64,000 nucleotides of DNA from Streptomyces sp. NBC_01232. GTDB taxonomy: Bacteria > Actinomycetota > Actinomycetes > Streptomycetales > Streptomycetaceae. Shown in pieces: positions 26,883-34,948 of the stretch (position 1 is the first letter of the stretch; each line of letters begins with the position of its first letter). Location: NCBI RefSeq assembly GCF_035989885.1, contig NZ_CP108518.1, forward strand, positions 6,129,001-6,193,000, written 5' to 3'. Below the pieces are notes generated by a model, which worked only from the letters and a program-made list of their open reading frames with translations, did no database searches and had not been told where the DNA came from. Both the position numbers and the translations under genes were made by a program.

Positions 26883-27876
26883 TCGGGAACTCCTTGGTCG
26901 TCGGGAGGGGAGAGAGGGTCGTGAAGACACGGGTGACCGTGATGCCGTTGCTGTCCAGGGCCCGTACGCAGTCACGGATCCGGTGGCGCAGCCCGCGGGC
27001 TGCCGGATCGAGGAGCAGGCCGGCCACCGCGCCGCTGTGCGCGATCTGCACCCCCACGGCCCCGAGCCGCCGGGCGATGTCGGTGAGCGTGTCGAACTCC
27101 GGGTGGCACAGGGCCTGTTGTCCCCGTCGTGCGCTGGCGCTCGCGACCCGGCCCAGCAGGGCCGCGTCAGCCGTGGCCACAGCCCGCCGCAGCAGGGCGC
27201 GCAGCCGCTCGAAGGCACGTACGTCGCTGTCGTCGTACGCGCGGACCGGCAGGGAGAGGGTGTCCACCGGCGCGCCTTTGCCGAGGGCGCAGCCCACCAC
27301 GACGAGGGGTGGCAGGCAGGCGCCGAGGACCTCCAGGACCCGTCCCTCCCGCTGGGCGAAGAGCACCGGGCGGGCGTCGAGCATCAGCGGGTCGCAGGCC
27401 TGTTCGGCGCGCACCGCCAGCCGGGCGACGGTGCCGGGCGCCAGCCGCATCCCGTAGGAGTCCGCGACCGCCCGTACGACGGCGATGACATCGCTGGTGG
27501 AGCTGCCCATGCCCAGGCCCACCGGGATGTCGCCGGTGATCCGCAACTCCCCTCCGCAGGGCGGCTCCCGGCGCCGCAGCGCGCACTCCTCGACGGCGAG
27601 GACCGCCGCGCGGGCGGCCTTCGTACGGTCGCCCGGCAGGACGGTGAGCTGTTCCGGCGGGGTGCCGGGGCGGCGGGTGAACTCGGCCCGGCTGGCCGGT
27701 CCGGTCATCGGCAGGGTGACCAGGCCGGCGCACCGGCGCCCGGCGGCGTCGAGGAAGACGCCCTGGAGGATCTCGCCGTGGTGGCAGGAGGCCTGCCCCG
27801 CGCCGTACCCCGCGCTGTGCCCCGGACCGTGTCCCGCCCCGTGCCCCGCCCCGTGGTGTGCGGTGGGCGCGGTCAC
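26803..27876 (-). CDS. GHMP kinase, PduX-like (threonine-kinase type), with His-rich N-terminus
   Basis: GTG 27876 overlaps the DUF364 stop and gives 357 residues. After a His/Gly-rich head (His at 7, 8, 12, 16 and 20) comes SCHHGEILQG. This corresponds to the CGELIQG start of PduX L-threonine kinase. The GHMP phosphate loop is VGLGMGSSTSDVIA. PduX makes O-phospho-L-threonine for cobalamin side-chain assembly, but no cobalamin gene or B12 riboswitch is near. Here the product may feed the adjacent PLP enzyme. The His-rich head could bind zinc or another metal. The C-terminal 26 residues are read through the start of the PLP gene. Confidence 0.8.
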   Translation of the reverse strand: MTAPTAHHGAGHGAGHGPGHSAGYGAGQASCHHGEILQGVFLDAAGRRCAGLVTLPMTGPASRAEFTRRPGTPPEQLTVLPGDRTKAARAAVLAVEECALRRREPPCGGELRITGDIPVGLGMGSSTSDVIAVVRAVADSYGMRLAPGTVARLAVRAEQACDPLMLDARPVLFAQREGRVLEVLGACLPPLVVVGCALGKGAPVDTLSLPVRAYDDSDVRAFERLRALLRRAVATADAALLGRVASASARRGQQALCHPEFDTLTDIARRLGAVGVQIAHSGAVAGLLLDPAARGLRHRIRDCVRALDSNGITVTRVFTTLSPLPTTKEFPSGPAHRGGHRPAGPDTPRRPAHLPAL

Positions 27877-28712
27877 GGCCGCCCCGCCGTCCGGTAGCGG
27901 TAGAGGGTCGTCGGGTCGGCGCTGAACTGGGAGAAGGGAAAGGGTTCCGCGGACAGGGCGGTCACCCCGGAGCCGAGGAAGGCCCGGGCCACCGCGCTGC
28001 CGCTCTGCGCGTAGACGACCAGCGGGATCCCCCGGGCGCGGCACCGGCCCAGGACGGTGTCGAAGGAGCCGTTCCCGAGGGTCATGCCGGTGGCGACGAC
28101 GGCGTCGGCGCGCTCCAGCACCTCGTGCATGTCGGTGGTCACGGGATCGCCCCACCGGGTGGCCCTGAGGTTGAAGTCGCACGGCAGCGGTTCGCCGCCG
28201 CGCTCGCGGATGGCCGCGACCAGCGGGTCGACCACGCCGATGAGGCCGACCCGCGCGCCCGCGTCGATGTCCAGCAGTCCGGCGATGGCCGCGTCGCGCG
28301 CCGCGGCCCGCACTTCGGGGGTACCGGCGGGGAGGATCACCGGCTCCGCTCCGGCGTCGCGGTGCGGCCGCTGCCCGGACAGGTACGCGTCGAGGGCGGC
28401 GATCCGCAGCGGGCGCGGCGCCTCGCGCAGCAGGACGTCGAGCGGGACGCCCGAGGAGTCCCGGCAGATCGACGGGTCGATCTCGCCGGCTTCGAAGGCG
28501 CAGCCTCCGAAGGAGGCGCCGAGACGCACCAGGACGTACTGGTTGAGGTAGGTGGTGTGGCCGCCTGCCAGCCGGGTGCCGTGGTGGATCCAGAACACGC
28601 TGGTCGCCACGGACTCGGCGGGCAGCGGGCCGTGTTCACCTGCCAGTACGGCGGCGATGAGGGCATCGACGGTCGGTGCGGGCATGGGCGGCGTGGCTGT
28701 CTGGGGCGTCAT
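27873..28712 (-). CDS. DUF364 family protein (putative heavy-metal chelation domain)
   Basis: The 279-residue product starts at ATG 28712, overlapping the ATPase stop (ATGA). The C-terminal half matches DUF364 (PF04016): RVGLIGVVDPLV, VVATGMTLGNGSFDTVL and YAQSGSAVARAFLGSGV. The N-terminal half, with NQYVLVRLGASFGGCAFEAGEID, resembles the DUF4213 partner domain. A structure from this family suggested a link to metal chelation, but no reaction is proven. In this operon it could build or handle the ligand made by the kinase and PLP enzyme. Confidence 0.8.
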   Translation of the reverse strand: MTPQTATPPMPAPTVDALIAAVLAGEHGPLPAESVATSVFWIHHGTRLAGGHTTYLNQYVLVRLGASFGGCAFEAGEIDPSICRDSSGVPLDVLLREAPRPLRIAALDAYLSGQRPHRDAGAEPVILPAGTPEVRAAARDAAIAGLLDIDAGARVGLIGVVDPLVAAIRERGGEPLPCDFNLRATRWGDPVTTDMHEVLERADAVVATGMTLGNGSFDTVLGRCRARGIPLVVYAQSGSAVARAFLGSGVTALSAEPFPFSQFSADPTTLYRYRTAGRP

Positions 28713-29545
28713 GACGTTCCTTGTTCGGGTACGGAGGTGAGTGCGGGAGCGGCATCGGCTGCGCGAGCGGATGCAGGGGCGCGCAGCGGCCCGCGGTAGG
28801 AGACCGTGGGGCGCCCGCGGGAGTCGGTGGCCAGTTCGGCGTCCACGTCGAAGATCCGGGCGAGGTGCCCGGCCGTCAGGACGGCGGCGGGGGCGCCGGC
28901 GGCGATCAGGCGGCCCCGGTCCATGAGCAGCAGCCGGTCGCAGTAGCGGGCGGCCAGGGTGAGGTCGTGCAGGGCGACCAGTACCGTCTGCCCGGTGCCG
29001 GCGAGCAGCTCCATGAGCTCCAACTGGTGCTTGACGTCGAGATGGTTGGTGGGCTCGTCGAGGAGCAGGCCGTACGGCTGCTGGGCGAGCGCGCGGGCGA
29101 TGTGGGTGCGCTGCCGCTCGCCGCCGGACAGCGTCCTCCAGGACCGTCCGGCGAGGGCGGTGAGCCCCACCCGGTCCAGTGCGGCGGCGACGACCGCCCG
29201 GTCGGTGGCGTCCGGTCCGCGCCAGCGGTCGCGGAAGGGGGTCCGCCCCAGCCCCACGACGTCGGCGACGCCGAGGTCGGTGTCGAATCCGGAGTCCTGC
29301 TCCACGAAGGCGATCCGGCGGGCGATCCGGCGGGCGCTCCAGTCCCGTACGGGCTGTCCGTCGTAGCGCACCGTGCCCGCGTCGGGCATGCGCAGCCCGG
29401 CCAGGCAGCGCAACAGCGAGGACTTGCCCGAGCCGTTGGGGCCCAGCAGCCCGACCGTCTCGCCCGGCGCGATGTCCAGGCCGACCCCGCGGACGACGGG
29501 TGTGCCCGAGGCCGACCAGCTCAGTCCTTCGGCGGTGATCCTCAC
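28709..29545 (-). CDS. FecE/BtuD-type ABC transporter ATPase
   Basis: The 278-residue ATPase has Walker A GPNGSGKSS, signature LSGGERQR, Walker B GLLLDEPTNHLD and the switch histidine in LVALHDL. It overlaps both neighbours by four bases, so it is translated with the permease and DUF364. It should energise uptake of a metal chelate or vitamin through the permease at 29542. The last 30 residues are an Ala-rich tail of no known role. Confidence 0.93.
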   Translation of the reverse strand: MRITAEGLSWSASGTPVVRGVGLDIAPGETVGLLGPNGSGKSSLLRCLAGLRMPDAGTVRYDGQPVRDWSARRIARRIAFVEQDSGFDTDLGVADVVGLGRTPFRDRWRGPDATDRAVVAAALDRVGLTALAGRSWRTLSGGERQRTHIARALAQQPYGLLLDEPTNHLDVKHQLELMELLAGTGQTVLVALHDLTLAARYCDRLLLMDRGRLIAAGAPAAVLTAGHLARIFDVDAELATDSRGRPTVSYRGPLRAPASARAADAAPALTSVPEQGTS

Positions 29546-30660
29546 AGCTCACCCCTCCTGCGCAGGACGAGGAGGAACAGCGGTACGCCGAGCAGCGCGG
29601 TGATCACGCCGACCGGTACCTCGCGCGGTGCGAAGGCCACGCGCGCCAGGGCGTCGGTCCACACCAGGAACACCGCGCCCGCGAGCGCCGCGTGGGGCAG
29701 CAGCACCCGGTGCAGGGGACCGGCGAGGAAGCGCACCCCGTGCGGGACGATCAGCCCGACGAACCCGATGGCGCCGACCGTGGCCACGGCCACCGAGGTC
29801 AGCACGGCCGTCACCACGAGCAGCAGCATCCGGGTGCGCCGTACGCCGATCCCCAGGGAGGCGGCGGTGTCGGCGCCGAACGCGAGGCCGTCGAGGGCGT
29901 TCGCGCACAGCCAGGCGGCCGCCAGCCCGAGCGGGGTGACGATCGCGCAGACCACGACGGAGTCCCAGCGGGCCGGGGCCATCGAGCCCAGCAGCCAGTG
30001 GGTGAGGGCGCGCGTGGTGTCGGCGTCGGCCGATGCCATGAGGACGAGCGAGGTCAGGGCGGTGAACAGCTGCCCGACGACCACGCCGGTCAAGGTGATG
30101 CGGACCGAGTCCAGGCCGGTCCGCCGCAGCAGCGCCAGCAGCAGGCCGAAGGAGAGCAGGGCGCCGACCAGGGCGCCGCCCGTGATTCCGAGCGGTCCGG
30201 CGCCGAGCCCGGACAGGGGCAGGACGGCCACGGCGACGGCCCCGGCCGAGGCGCCCGAGGACACCCCGAGCAGGTACGGGTCGGCCAGCGCGTTGCGGGT
30301 GACGGCCTGGAGCACGGTGCCGCAGACCGCGAGCGAGGCACCGACCAGGGCGGCCATCAGGACCCGCGGCAGCCGCAGGTCCCAGACGAGCGAGTCCAGC
30401 AGCGGCGGCAGCGGTTCGGTGCCCAGGCCCAGCCGGGCCCCGAGCGCCCGGCCGAGGTCGGCCCATCCCACGTCGGCGGTGCCGATACGGGTCCCGGCCG
30501 CCACCGAGGCGGCCAGTACGAGCACCCCCGCGAGGAACAGCCCCGCCCGGGCCGGGGCCCCGGTCCGCCCGGTCCGGGTCGGCGGCGAGGGCGCGTCGAC
30601 CCGGACTCCGCGGGCGGCCGGCAGCAGCAGGTCCACGGCAGCCGCCGGGTCAGCGGACAT
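29542..30660 (-). CDS. FecCD/BtuC-type ABC transporter permease
   Basis: The 372-residue membrane protein has about nine or ten helices after a cytoplasmic head of about 35 residues. Family signatures include LRLPRVLMAALVGASLAVCG, RNALADPYLLGVSSGA, and GAIGFVGLIVPHGVR near the C-terminus, which contacts the ATPase. Its ATG overlaps the binding-protein stop. The family moves iron siderophores, haem, cobalamin and some other metal chelates; the sequence does not decide between them. Confidence 0.93.
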   Translation of the reverse strand: MSADPAAAVDLLLPAARGVRVDAPSPPTRTGRTGAPARAGLFLAGVLVLAASVAAGTRIGTADVGWADLGRALGARLGLGTEPLPPLLDSLVWDLRLPRVLMAALVGASLAVCGTVLQAVTRNALADPYLLGVSSGASAGAVAVAVLPLSGLGAGPLGITGGALVGALLSFGLLLALLRRTGLDSVRITLTGVVVGQLFTALTSLVLMASADADTTRALTHWLLGSMAPARWDSVVVCAIVTPLGLAAAWLCANALDGLAFGADTAASLGIGVRRTRMLLLVVTAVLTSVAVATVGAIGFVGLIVPHGVRFLAGPLHRVLLPHAALAGAVFLVWTDALARVAFAPREVPVGVITALLGVPLFLLVLRRRGEL

Positions 30661-31678
30661 ACCCGAGGTCCTTCATCGCGGCCGCCAGCAGCCCCAGGGC
30701 GTGCACGGAGCGTACGGAGGGGTCGAGTTCGATGCCCGGCACCTCGACGATCCGGTTCTCGCGCACCGCCGCCAGCCGGGAGACCACGGGGTCCGCGGCC
30801 ATGGTGTCGCGCTTCTCGGCGGCGCTGTCGCCCGGCCGGCCGCGCTCGGACAGGTCGCCGATCACGATGAAGTCCGGGTTCCGCCTGGCGACCTCCTCCC
30901 AGGAGACCTCCGGCCAGTCCTCGTCCACGTCGTCGAAGGCGTTCTGTGCGCCGACGATCCGGCTCATTTCACTGGGCAGTCCGGTCCGGCCCGCGACGTA
31001 CGGCATGCCGTTGAAGACCGAGTAGAGGTACACGACGGTGGGCCGCTTGCCGCCCTGGCCGACGGCCTTGGACGCGTTCTCACCGGCCTTGGCGACGGCG
31101 GCGCGCTGCTCCCGGGCGAGCTCGCCCGCCCGCTCCTCGCTGCCGAAGGCCCTGCCGAGCCGCTCGTAGTCGGAGAAGAGCAGTTCGAAGGGGGATTTGC
31201 CGGCCTCGTTCTGCTGCGGGCAGTCCACGGCGCTGACGAAGGTGGGGACCCCCAGGGCCGCCAGCTCCTCGCGGGTGCCGGCCCGGTCCTTCGTGTAGAG
31301 GTCGGTGGAGCCGCCGATCACGAAGTCGGGTGTGGCGGATCGCAGTTGCTCGCCGGTGGCGAGCTTGGGGGCGATGACCGGGACCTTGGCGTACGCCTCC
31401 TGGTACTGCGCGGGGATCTTCGTCTTCAGGTTGGCCGTCCCGGCCATCCGTTCCTGGAGCCCCAGTTCCAGCAGGGTCTCGGTCGAGGTCTGGTCCAGGG
31501 TGACGGCGCGCTCGGGGGGCCGGTCGAAGGAGAGCTGCCGCCCGCAACTGCTGAATGCGGCCGGGGCGCCGGCCGCCGCGCGGTCGTCGACGGCGGTGGT
31601 GGTGGTCGTCGCGCAGCCCGCGGTCGCGAGGGCCAGGACGAGCGTGAGGGGAATGCCGAATCGGGCGCGGTGGCGCAT
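30650..31678 (-). CDS. FecB/BtuF-type substrate-binding lipoprotein
   Basis: ATG 31678 (RBS CCGGAG) gives 342 residues. The signal LTLVLALATAGC ends in a near-lipobox with Cys22 as the lipid anchor. The mature part is a type III binding protein, with AVTLDQTSTETLLELGL near residue 60, PDFVIGGSTDLY near 120 and NPDFIVIGDLS near 270. It is the first gene of the six-gene minus-strand operon. A Zur-like operator lies 73-93 bases upstream, in the gap shared with the exporter. It should capture the chelate outside the membrane. Confidence 0.9.
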   Translation of the reverse strand: MRHRARFGIPLTLVLALATAGCATTTTTAVDDRAAAGAPAAFSSCGRQLSFDRPPERAVTLDQTSTETLLELGLQERMAGTANLKTKIPAQYQEAYAKVPVIAPKLATGEQLRSATPDFVIGGSTDLYTKDRAGTREELAALGVPTFVSAVDCPQQNEAGKSPFELLFSDYERLGRAFGSEERAGELAREQRAAVAKAGENASKAVGQGGKRPTVVYLYSVFNGMPYVAGRTGLPSEMSRIVGAQNAFDDVDEDWPEVSWEEVARRNPDFIVIGDLSERGRPGDSAAEKRDTMAADPVVSRLAAVRENRIVEVPGIELDPSVRSVHALGLLAAAMKDLGYVR

Positions 31679-31750
31679 GGGTTCTCCGGTCTGGAAGGAG
31701 CAGGGGTGTCGTCGTGCACCGGGCAGGAGTGCCACGTTCGAAGGGTACTG

Positions 31751-31771
31751 TAATGGTTATCGTTTTTATTA
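31751..31771. promoter_or_regulatory. Zur/Fur-family-like operator between importer operon and MFS exporter
   Basis: An AT-rich 21-base element stands out in very GC-rich DNA. It begins TAATGG, has a central ATCG and ends TATTA, an inverted TAAT/ATTA pattern. By hand it agrees at about 15 of 21 positions with the actinobacterial Zur consensus as I remember it. It does not resemble a DtxR/DmdR box. Its position allows control of both divergent units. Confidence 0.45.
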
Positions 31772-31838
31772 ACACCCCTGGGTCCGGGTTTTCCGAACCC
31801 GCGATCCGGCACCCGCCGACGAAGAGGAGCACCACACC

Positions 31839-33101
31839 GTGGCGACCACACCCCTGCCCGCGACGCCCAGGACCGGTCCACCGCCCGCCCGTTCCGTCCT
31901 GCGCGACACCGCCTTCCTGCGCCTGTGGGCGGGCACCACCGCCTCCGGACTCGCGACCTGGGCGCTGCCCTTCGTCCTGGGGCTCGCGGTCCTGCACCGG
32001 GAACTCGGCGCGGCCGGGCTGGGCCTGGTCCTCGCGGCACGCACCGCCGGCTTCCTCGTCGCCGTCGCCGTCGGCGGGGTGCTGGCCGACCGGCACTCGC
32101 GCCGGGCCGTCGTGCTCTGGTCCGCCCTCGCGGCCGCCGTCGCGGCCCCGCTCCTGGCCCTCGGCCTCGGCCGGTCACTGGTCCTGATGACCCTCGCCGC
32201 CGCGCTCGCCGGCGCCGGGCAGGGCGCGTGCCGCCCCGCCTTCCAGGCGCTCACCGCCGAGGTCGTCGCCGCCGACCGCAGGCAGCAGGCCAATGCCGCC
32301 ATGACCGTGGCGGTACGGGCCTCCACGCTGGCGGGCCCCACCCTGACCGCACTGCTCGCCGCGTTCGTCGACGTGGGGACGCTGCTGCTGGGGATCGGCC
32401 TGCTCTGGCTGGTCGCGGCCCTGCTGCCGGGCCGGGGCGCCGCGGCGCCCGCACCGGGAGCCGCCCCCGCCCCGCGCGCCTCGTTGCGCGCGGAGTTCGT
32501 CGACGGGATACGCGAGGCCCGCCGGCACCCCTGGTTCCTCGCCGGACTCGGCGCCCTGACCACCGTGATAGCGCTGGGCTACTCCGCGACCAGCGTCGCC
32601 CTGCCCCTCATCAGCCGCGACCGCTACGGCACCGAGTGGGTACTGGCCGCGGCCATGACCGCCTACACCGTGGGCGCGCTCGGCGGCGCCCTGGTCGCCG
32701 CCCGCCGCCGGCCCCGCTCCCCGGGCTGGAGCGCCTTCGCCGGACTGGCCGTCTACGGCTTCGCGCCGCTCAGCCTGATGCTGCCGGTCCACCCGGCCGT
32801 GGTGATCGCGGCCTACGTCGTGGCCGGTATCGGGATCGAGCTGTTCAACGTGCCCTGGTTCACGGCCACCCAGCGCGAGGTCGCCCCGGACAAGCTCGCC
32901 CGCGTCTCCTCGCTGGACTTCCTCCTGTCCTACGGACTCGCCCCGCTGGGCCTCGCCCTCATCGCCCCGGCCATCGACGCCTTCGGCGTCACCCCGGTCC
33001 TCGCCGTGTGCGCCGCGGCCTGCTTCCTCCTACCCGCGGCGGCCGCCCTCGTCCCCACGGCCCGCCACTTCGGACGGACGCCGGGGCCGAGGGCGCGCTG
33101 A
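31839..33101 (+). CDS. MFS transporter, enterobactin-exporter-like
   Basis: GTG 31839 with a GAAGAGGAG RBS gives a 420-residue, 12-helix major facilitator. The loop GGVLADRHSRRAVV at helices 2-3 and FRLWAGTTASGLATW near the start are typical of the EntS/MFS_3 group that exports siderophores and drugs. It is divergent from the importer operon across the Zur-like site. The pair therefore reads as 'export the free ligand, import the loaded one'. Direct drug efflux is an alternative. Confidence 0.85.
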   Translation: MATTPLPATPRTGPPPARSVLRDTAFLRLWAGTTASGLATWALPFVLGLAVLHRELGAAGLGLVLAARTAGFLVAVAVGGVLADRHSRRAVVLWSALAAAVAAPLLALGLGRSLVLMTLAAALAGAGQGACRPAFQALTAEVVAADRRQQANAAMTVAVRASTLAGPTLTALLAAFVDVGTLLLGIGLLWLVAALLPGRGAAAPAPGAAPAPRASLRAEFVDGIREARRHPWFLAGLGALTTVIALGYSATSVALPLISRDRYGTEWVLAAAMTAYTVGALGGALVAARRRPRSPGWSAFAGLAVYGFAPLSLMLPVHPAVVIAAYVVAGIGIELFNVPWFTATQREVAPDKLARVSSLDFLLSYGLAPLGLALIAPAIDAFGVTPVLAVCAAACFLLPAAAALVPTARHFGRTPGPRAR

Positions 33102-33103
33102 GC

Positions 33104-33889
33104 TCAGCGCCGCGCCCGCACGATGGCGAAGACCGCGCCCTCCGGGTCCGCGACCGTGGCCTGCCGGCCGCGCGGGCCCTCCCGGGGCGGGTCGACGACG
33201 CGCCCGCCGAGCTCGACGACCCGGGCCGCCGCCACGTCGGTGTCCTCCACCGCGAAGTACGCCATCCAGTGCGGCCCCCGGTCGTGCGGCAGCGAGCGGC
33301 CGACCCCGTGCACGGCGGCCACCGGCCTGCCCTCCAGGTGCAGGGTCAGGTAGTCGAAGTCGTCGGAGGCCGTGGCGTGCGTCTGCGCCTCGTGGCCGAA
33401 GACGTGCTCGTAGAACTTGCCGACCGTCGAGGTGTCCTGGGTGACCAGCTCGTTCCACACGGGGGTGCCCGGTGCTCCGTGCAGCCGGGTGCCCATGCGG
33501 CTCTGCGCCTGCCACAGCCCGAAGATCGCACCCAGCGGGTCCGAGCAGATCGCCACCCGCCCCGCGATACCGGCGTCCAGCGGGCCCACCGCGACCGTGC
33601 CGCCGCAGGCGCGGACCGACTCCGCGGTCGCGTCCGCGTCGTCCGTGGCGAGGTATGTCGTCCAGGCCACCGGAAGATGCCGGTCCGGCGGCATCTCGCC
33701 GATCCCGGCCACCTCGTGCCCGTTCAGCACCGCACGGACGTACGGGCCGAGCTGCTCGGGTCCCGGTTCGTACTCCCAGCCGAACAGGTCGGCGTAGAAG
33801 TCCTCGGTGGTCCCGAGGCCGTGCACCATGAGGCTCACCCAGCACGGGGTACCGGGCGTGCGCCGGGTTGCTTCCGCTGCCTCGGTCAT
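33104..33889 (-). CDS. Two-domain VOC (glyoxalase-like) protein
   Basis: The 261-residue protein contains two vicinal-oxygen-chelate repeats (about 18-130 and 150-258), with CWVSLMVHGLGTTEDFYADLFGW and VWNELVTQDTSTVGKFYEHVFG as their starts. ATG 33889 has GGAGGAG upstream and is preferred to an in-frame ATG about 33 codons earlier. It resembles the CFP30B-like hydroxylase/glyoxalase group; the substrate is unknown. It ends two bases from the MFS stop on the other strand and is not clearly part of the metal locus. Confidence 0.85.
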   Translation of the reverse strand: MTEAAEATRRTPGTPCWVSLMVHGLGTTEDFYADLFGWEYEPGPEQLGPYVRAVLNGHEVAGIGEMPPDRHLPVAWTTYLATDDADATAESVRACGGTVAVGPLDAGIAGRVAICSDPLGAIFGLWQAQSRMGTRLHGAPGTPVWNELVTQDTSTVGKFYEHVFGHEAQTHATASDDFDYLTLHLEGRPVAAVHGVGRSLPHDRGPHWMAYFAVEDTDVAAARVVELGGRVVDPPREGPRGRQATVADPEGAVFAIVRARR

Positions 33890-34065
33890 GTCAGCCGTCT
33901 CCTCCGTCGTGGCGCTTACCGGTGCTGATGCTTCCACTCCCGGGGACTCGGCGCGCCCCGACCGGGCCGCATAAATGCGGCCCGGCACGGAGTTGACCGG
34001 ATCGGTACGGCCTCCCGATGACGGGCTTGTTACGCGGGTGACGGGCGGGGAGGAAGATGGCCGGC

Positions 34066-34911
34066 ATGACTGCGAAATCTGCGATCCTCGCCGCCGCCGA
34101 ACTGAGGAACGAGCTGGCGGGCCCCCGCCCGCCGGTGCTGCTGGACGTCCGCTGGCAGCTCGGCGGCCCCGACCAGCGGCCCGCCTACGAGGCAGGACAC
34201 CTGCCCGGAGCGGTGTTCGTCGACCTCGACCGCGAACTGGCAGGTCCGCCCGGGGCGGGCGGCCGCCACCCGCTGCCCGACCCGGAGGCCTTCGGGGAGG
34301 CGATGCGCCGGGCGGGCGTCCCGGCGGACGGGCCCGTCGTTGTGTACGACGGCGGTCTGGGCTGGGCGGCCGCCCGCGCGTGGTGGTTGCTGCGCTGGAC
34401 AGGTCACCCGAACGTGCGGGTTCTGGACGGCGGCCTTGCCGCGTGGACGGAGGCCGGCGGCGCGGTGACGGCCGATCGGGTGACTCCCGCGGAGGGCGAT
34501 TTCAAGCCAACACCGGGGGCGGTCGGACTGCTGGACGCGGACGCGGCGGCCCTGCGCGCGAGGGAAGGGGTCCTCCTGGACGCCCGCGCGGGGGAGCGCT
34601 ACCGGGGCGAGGTCGAACCGATCGACCCGGTCGGCGGCCACATTCCGGGCGCACTGTCGGCCCCGACCTCGGAGAACGTGGGCCCGGACGGGCGGTTCCT
34701 GCCGGCGGACGCGCTGCGAGCCCGGTTCGAGGGGCTCGGCGCCTGCGAGGGCACCCCGGTCGGCGTGTACTGCGGCTCGGGAGTCTCCGGGGCGCACGAG
34801 GTACTTGCCCTGGAGGTGGCGGGCATCGAATCCGACCTCTACGCGGGCAGTTGGTCGCACTGGTCGGCCGACCCGGCCCGGCCGGTGGCCACGGGACCGG
34901 ACCCCCAGTAG
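34066..34911 (+). CDS. Thiosulfate/3-mercaptopyruvate-type sulfurtransferase
   Basis: The 281-residue protein has two rhodanese domains (about 10-120 and 150-270). The active-site loop is YCGSGVSGAH near residue 235, with the catalytic Cys. The first domain has no Cys loop, as is normal. ATG 34066 and ATG 34057 share one GGGGAGG; 34057 is only three bases from it, so 34066 is preferred, with doubt. It should move sulfur from thiosulfate or mercaptopyruvate to a thiol acceptor in the cytoplasm. It is convergent with sepH. Confidence 0.9.
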   Translation: MTAKSAILAAAELRNELAGPRPPVLLDVRWQLGGPDQRPAYEAGHLPGAVFVDLDRELAGPPGAGGRHPLPDPEAFGEAMRRAGVPADGPVVVYDGGLGWAAARAWWLLRWTGHPNVRVLDGGLAAWTEAGGAVTADRVTPAEGDFKPTPGAVGLLDADAAALRAREGVLLDARAGERYRGEVEPIDPVGGHIPGALSAPTSENVGPDGRFLPADALRARFEGLGACEGTPVGVYCGSGVSGAHEVLALEVAGIESDLYAGSWSHWSADPARPVATGPDPQ

Positions 34912-34917
34912 GCGCGG

Positions 34918-34947
34918 GCCGCCGCCGGGTGAAGGCCCGGCGGCGGT
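34918..34947. terminator. Bidirectional terminator between sulfurtransferase gene and sepH
   Basis: GCCGCCGCCGGG and CCCGGCGGCGGT form a 12-bp GC stem between two convergent stops. Confidence 0.75.
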
Positions 34948-34948
34948 G

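Noticed and set aside
28721..31753. A 1010-codon plus-strand frame across the importer operon
   Set aside because: Its sequence is low-complexity and antisense to three genes with clear ABC transporter motifs.
31679..31838. A cobalamin riboswitch before the BtuFCD/FecBCD-like operon
   Set aside because: The gap is only 160 bases and lacks the B12-box and the expected long leader. The operator-like element explains it better.
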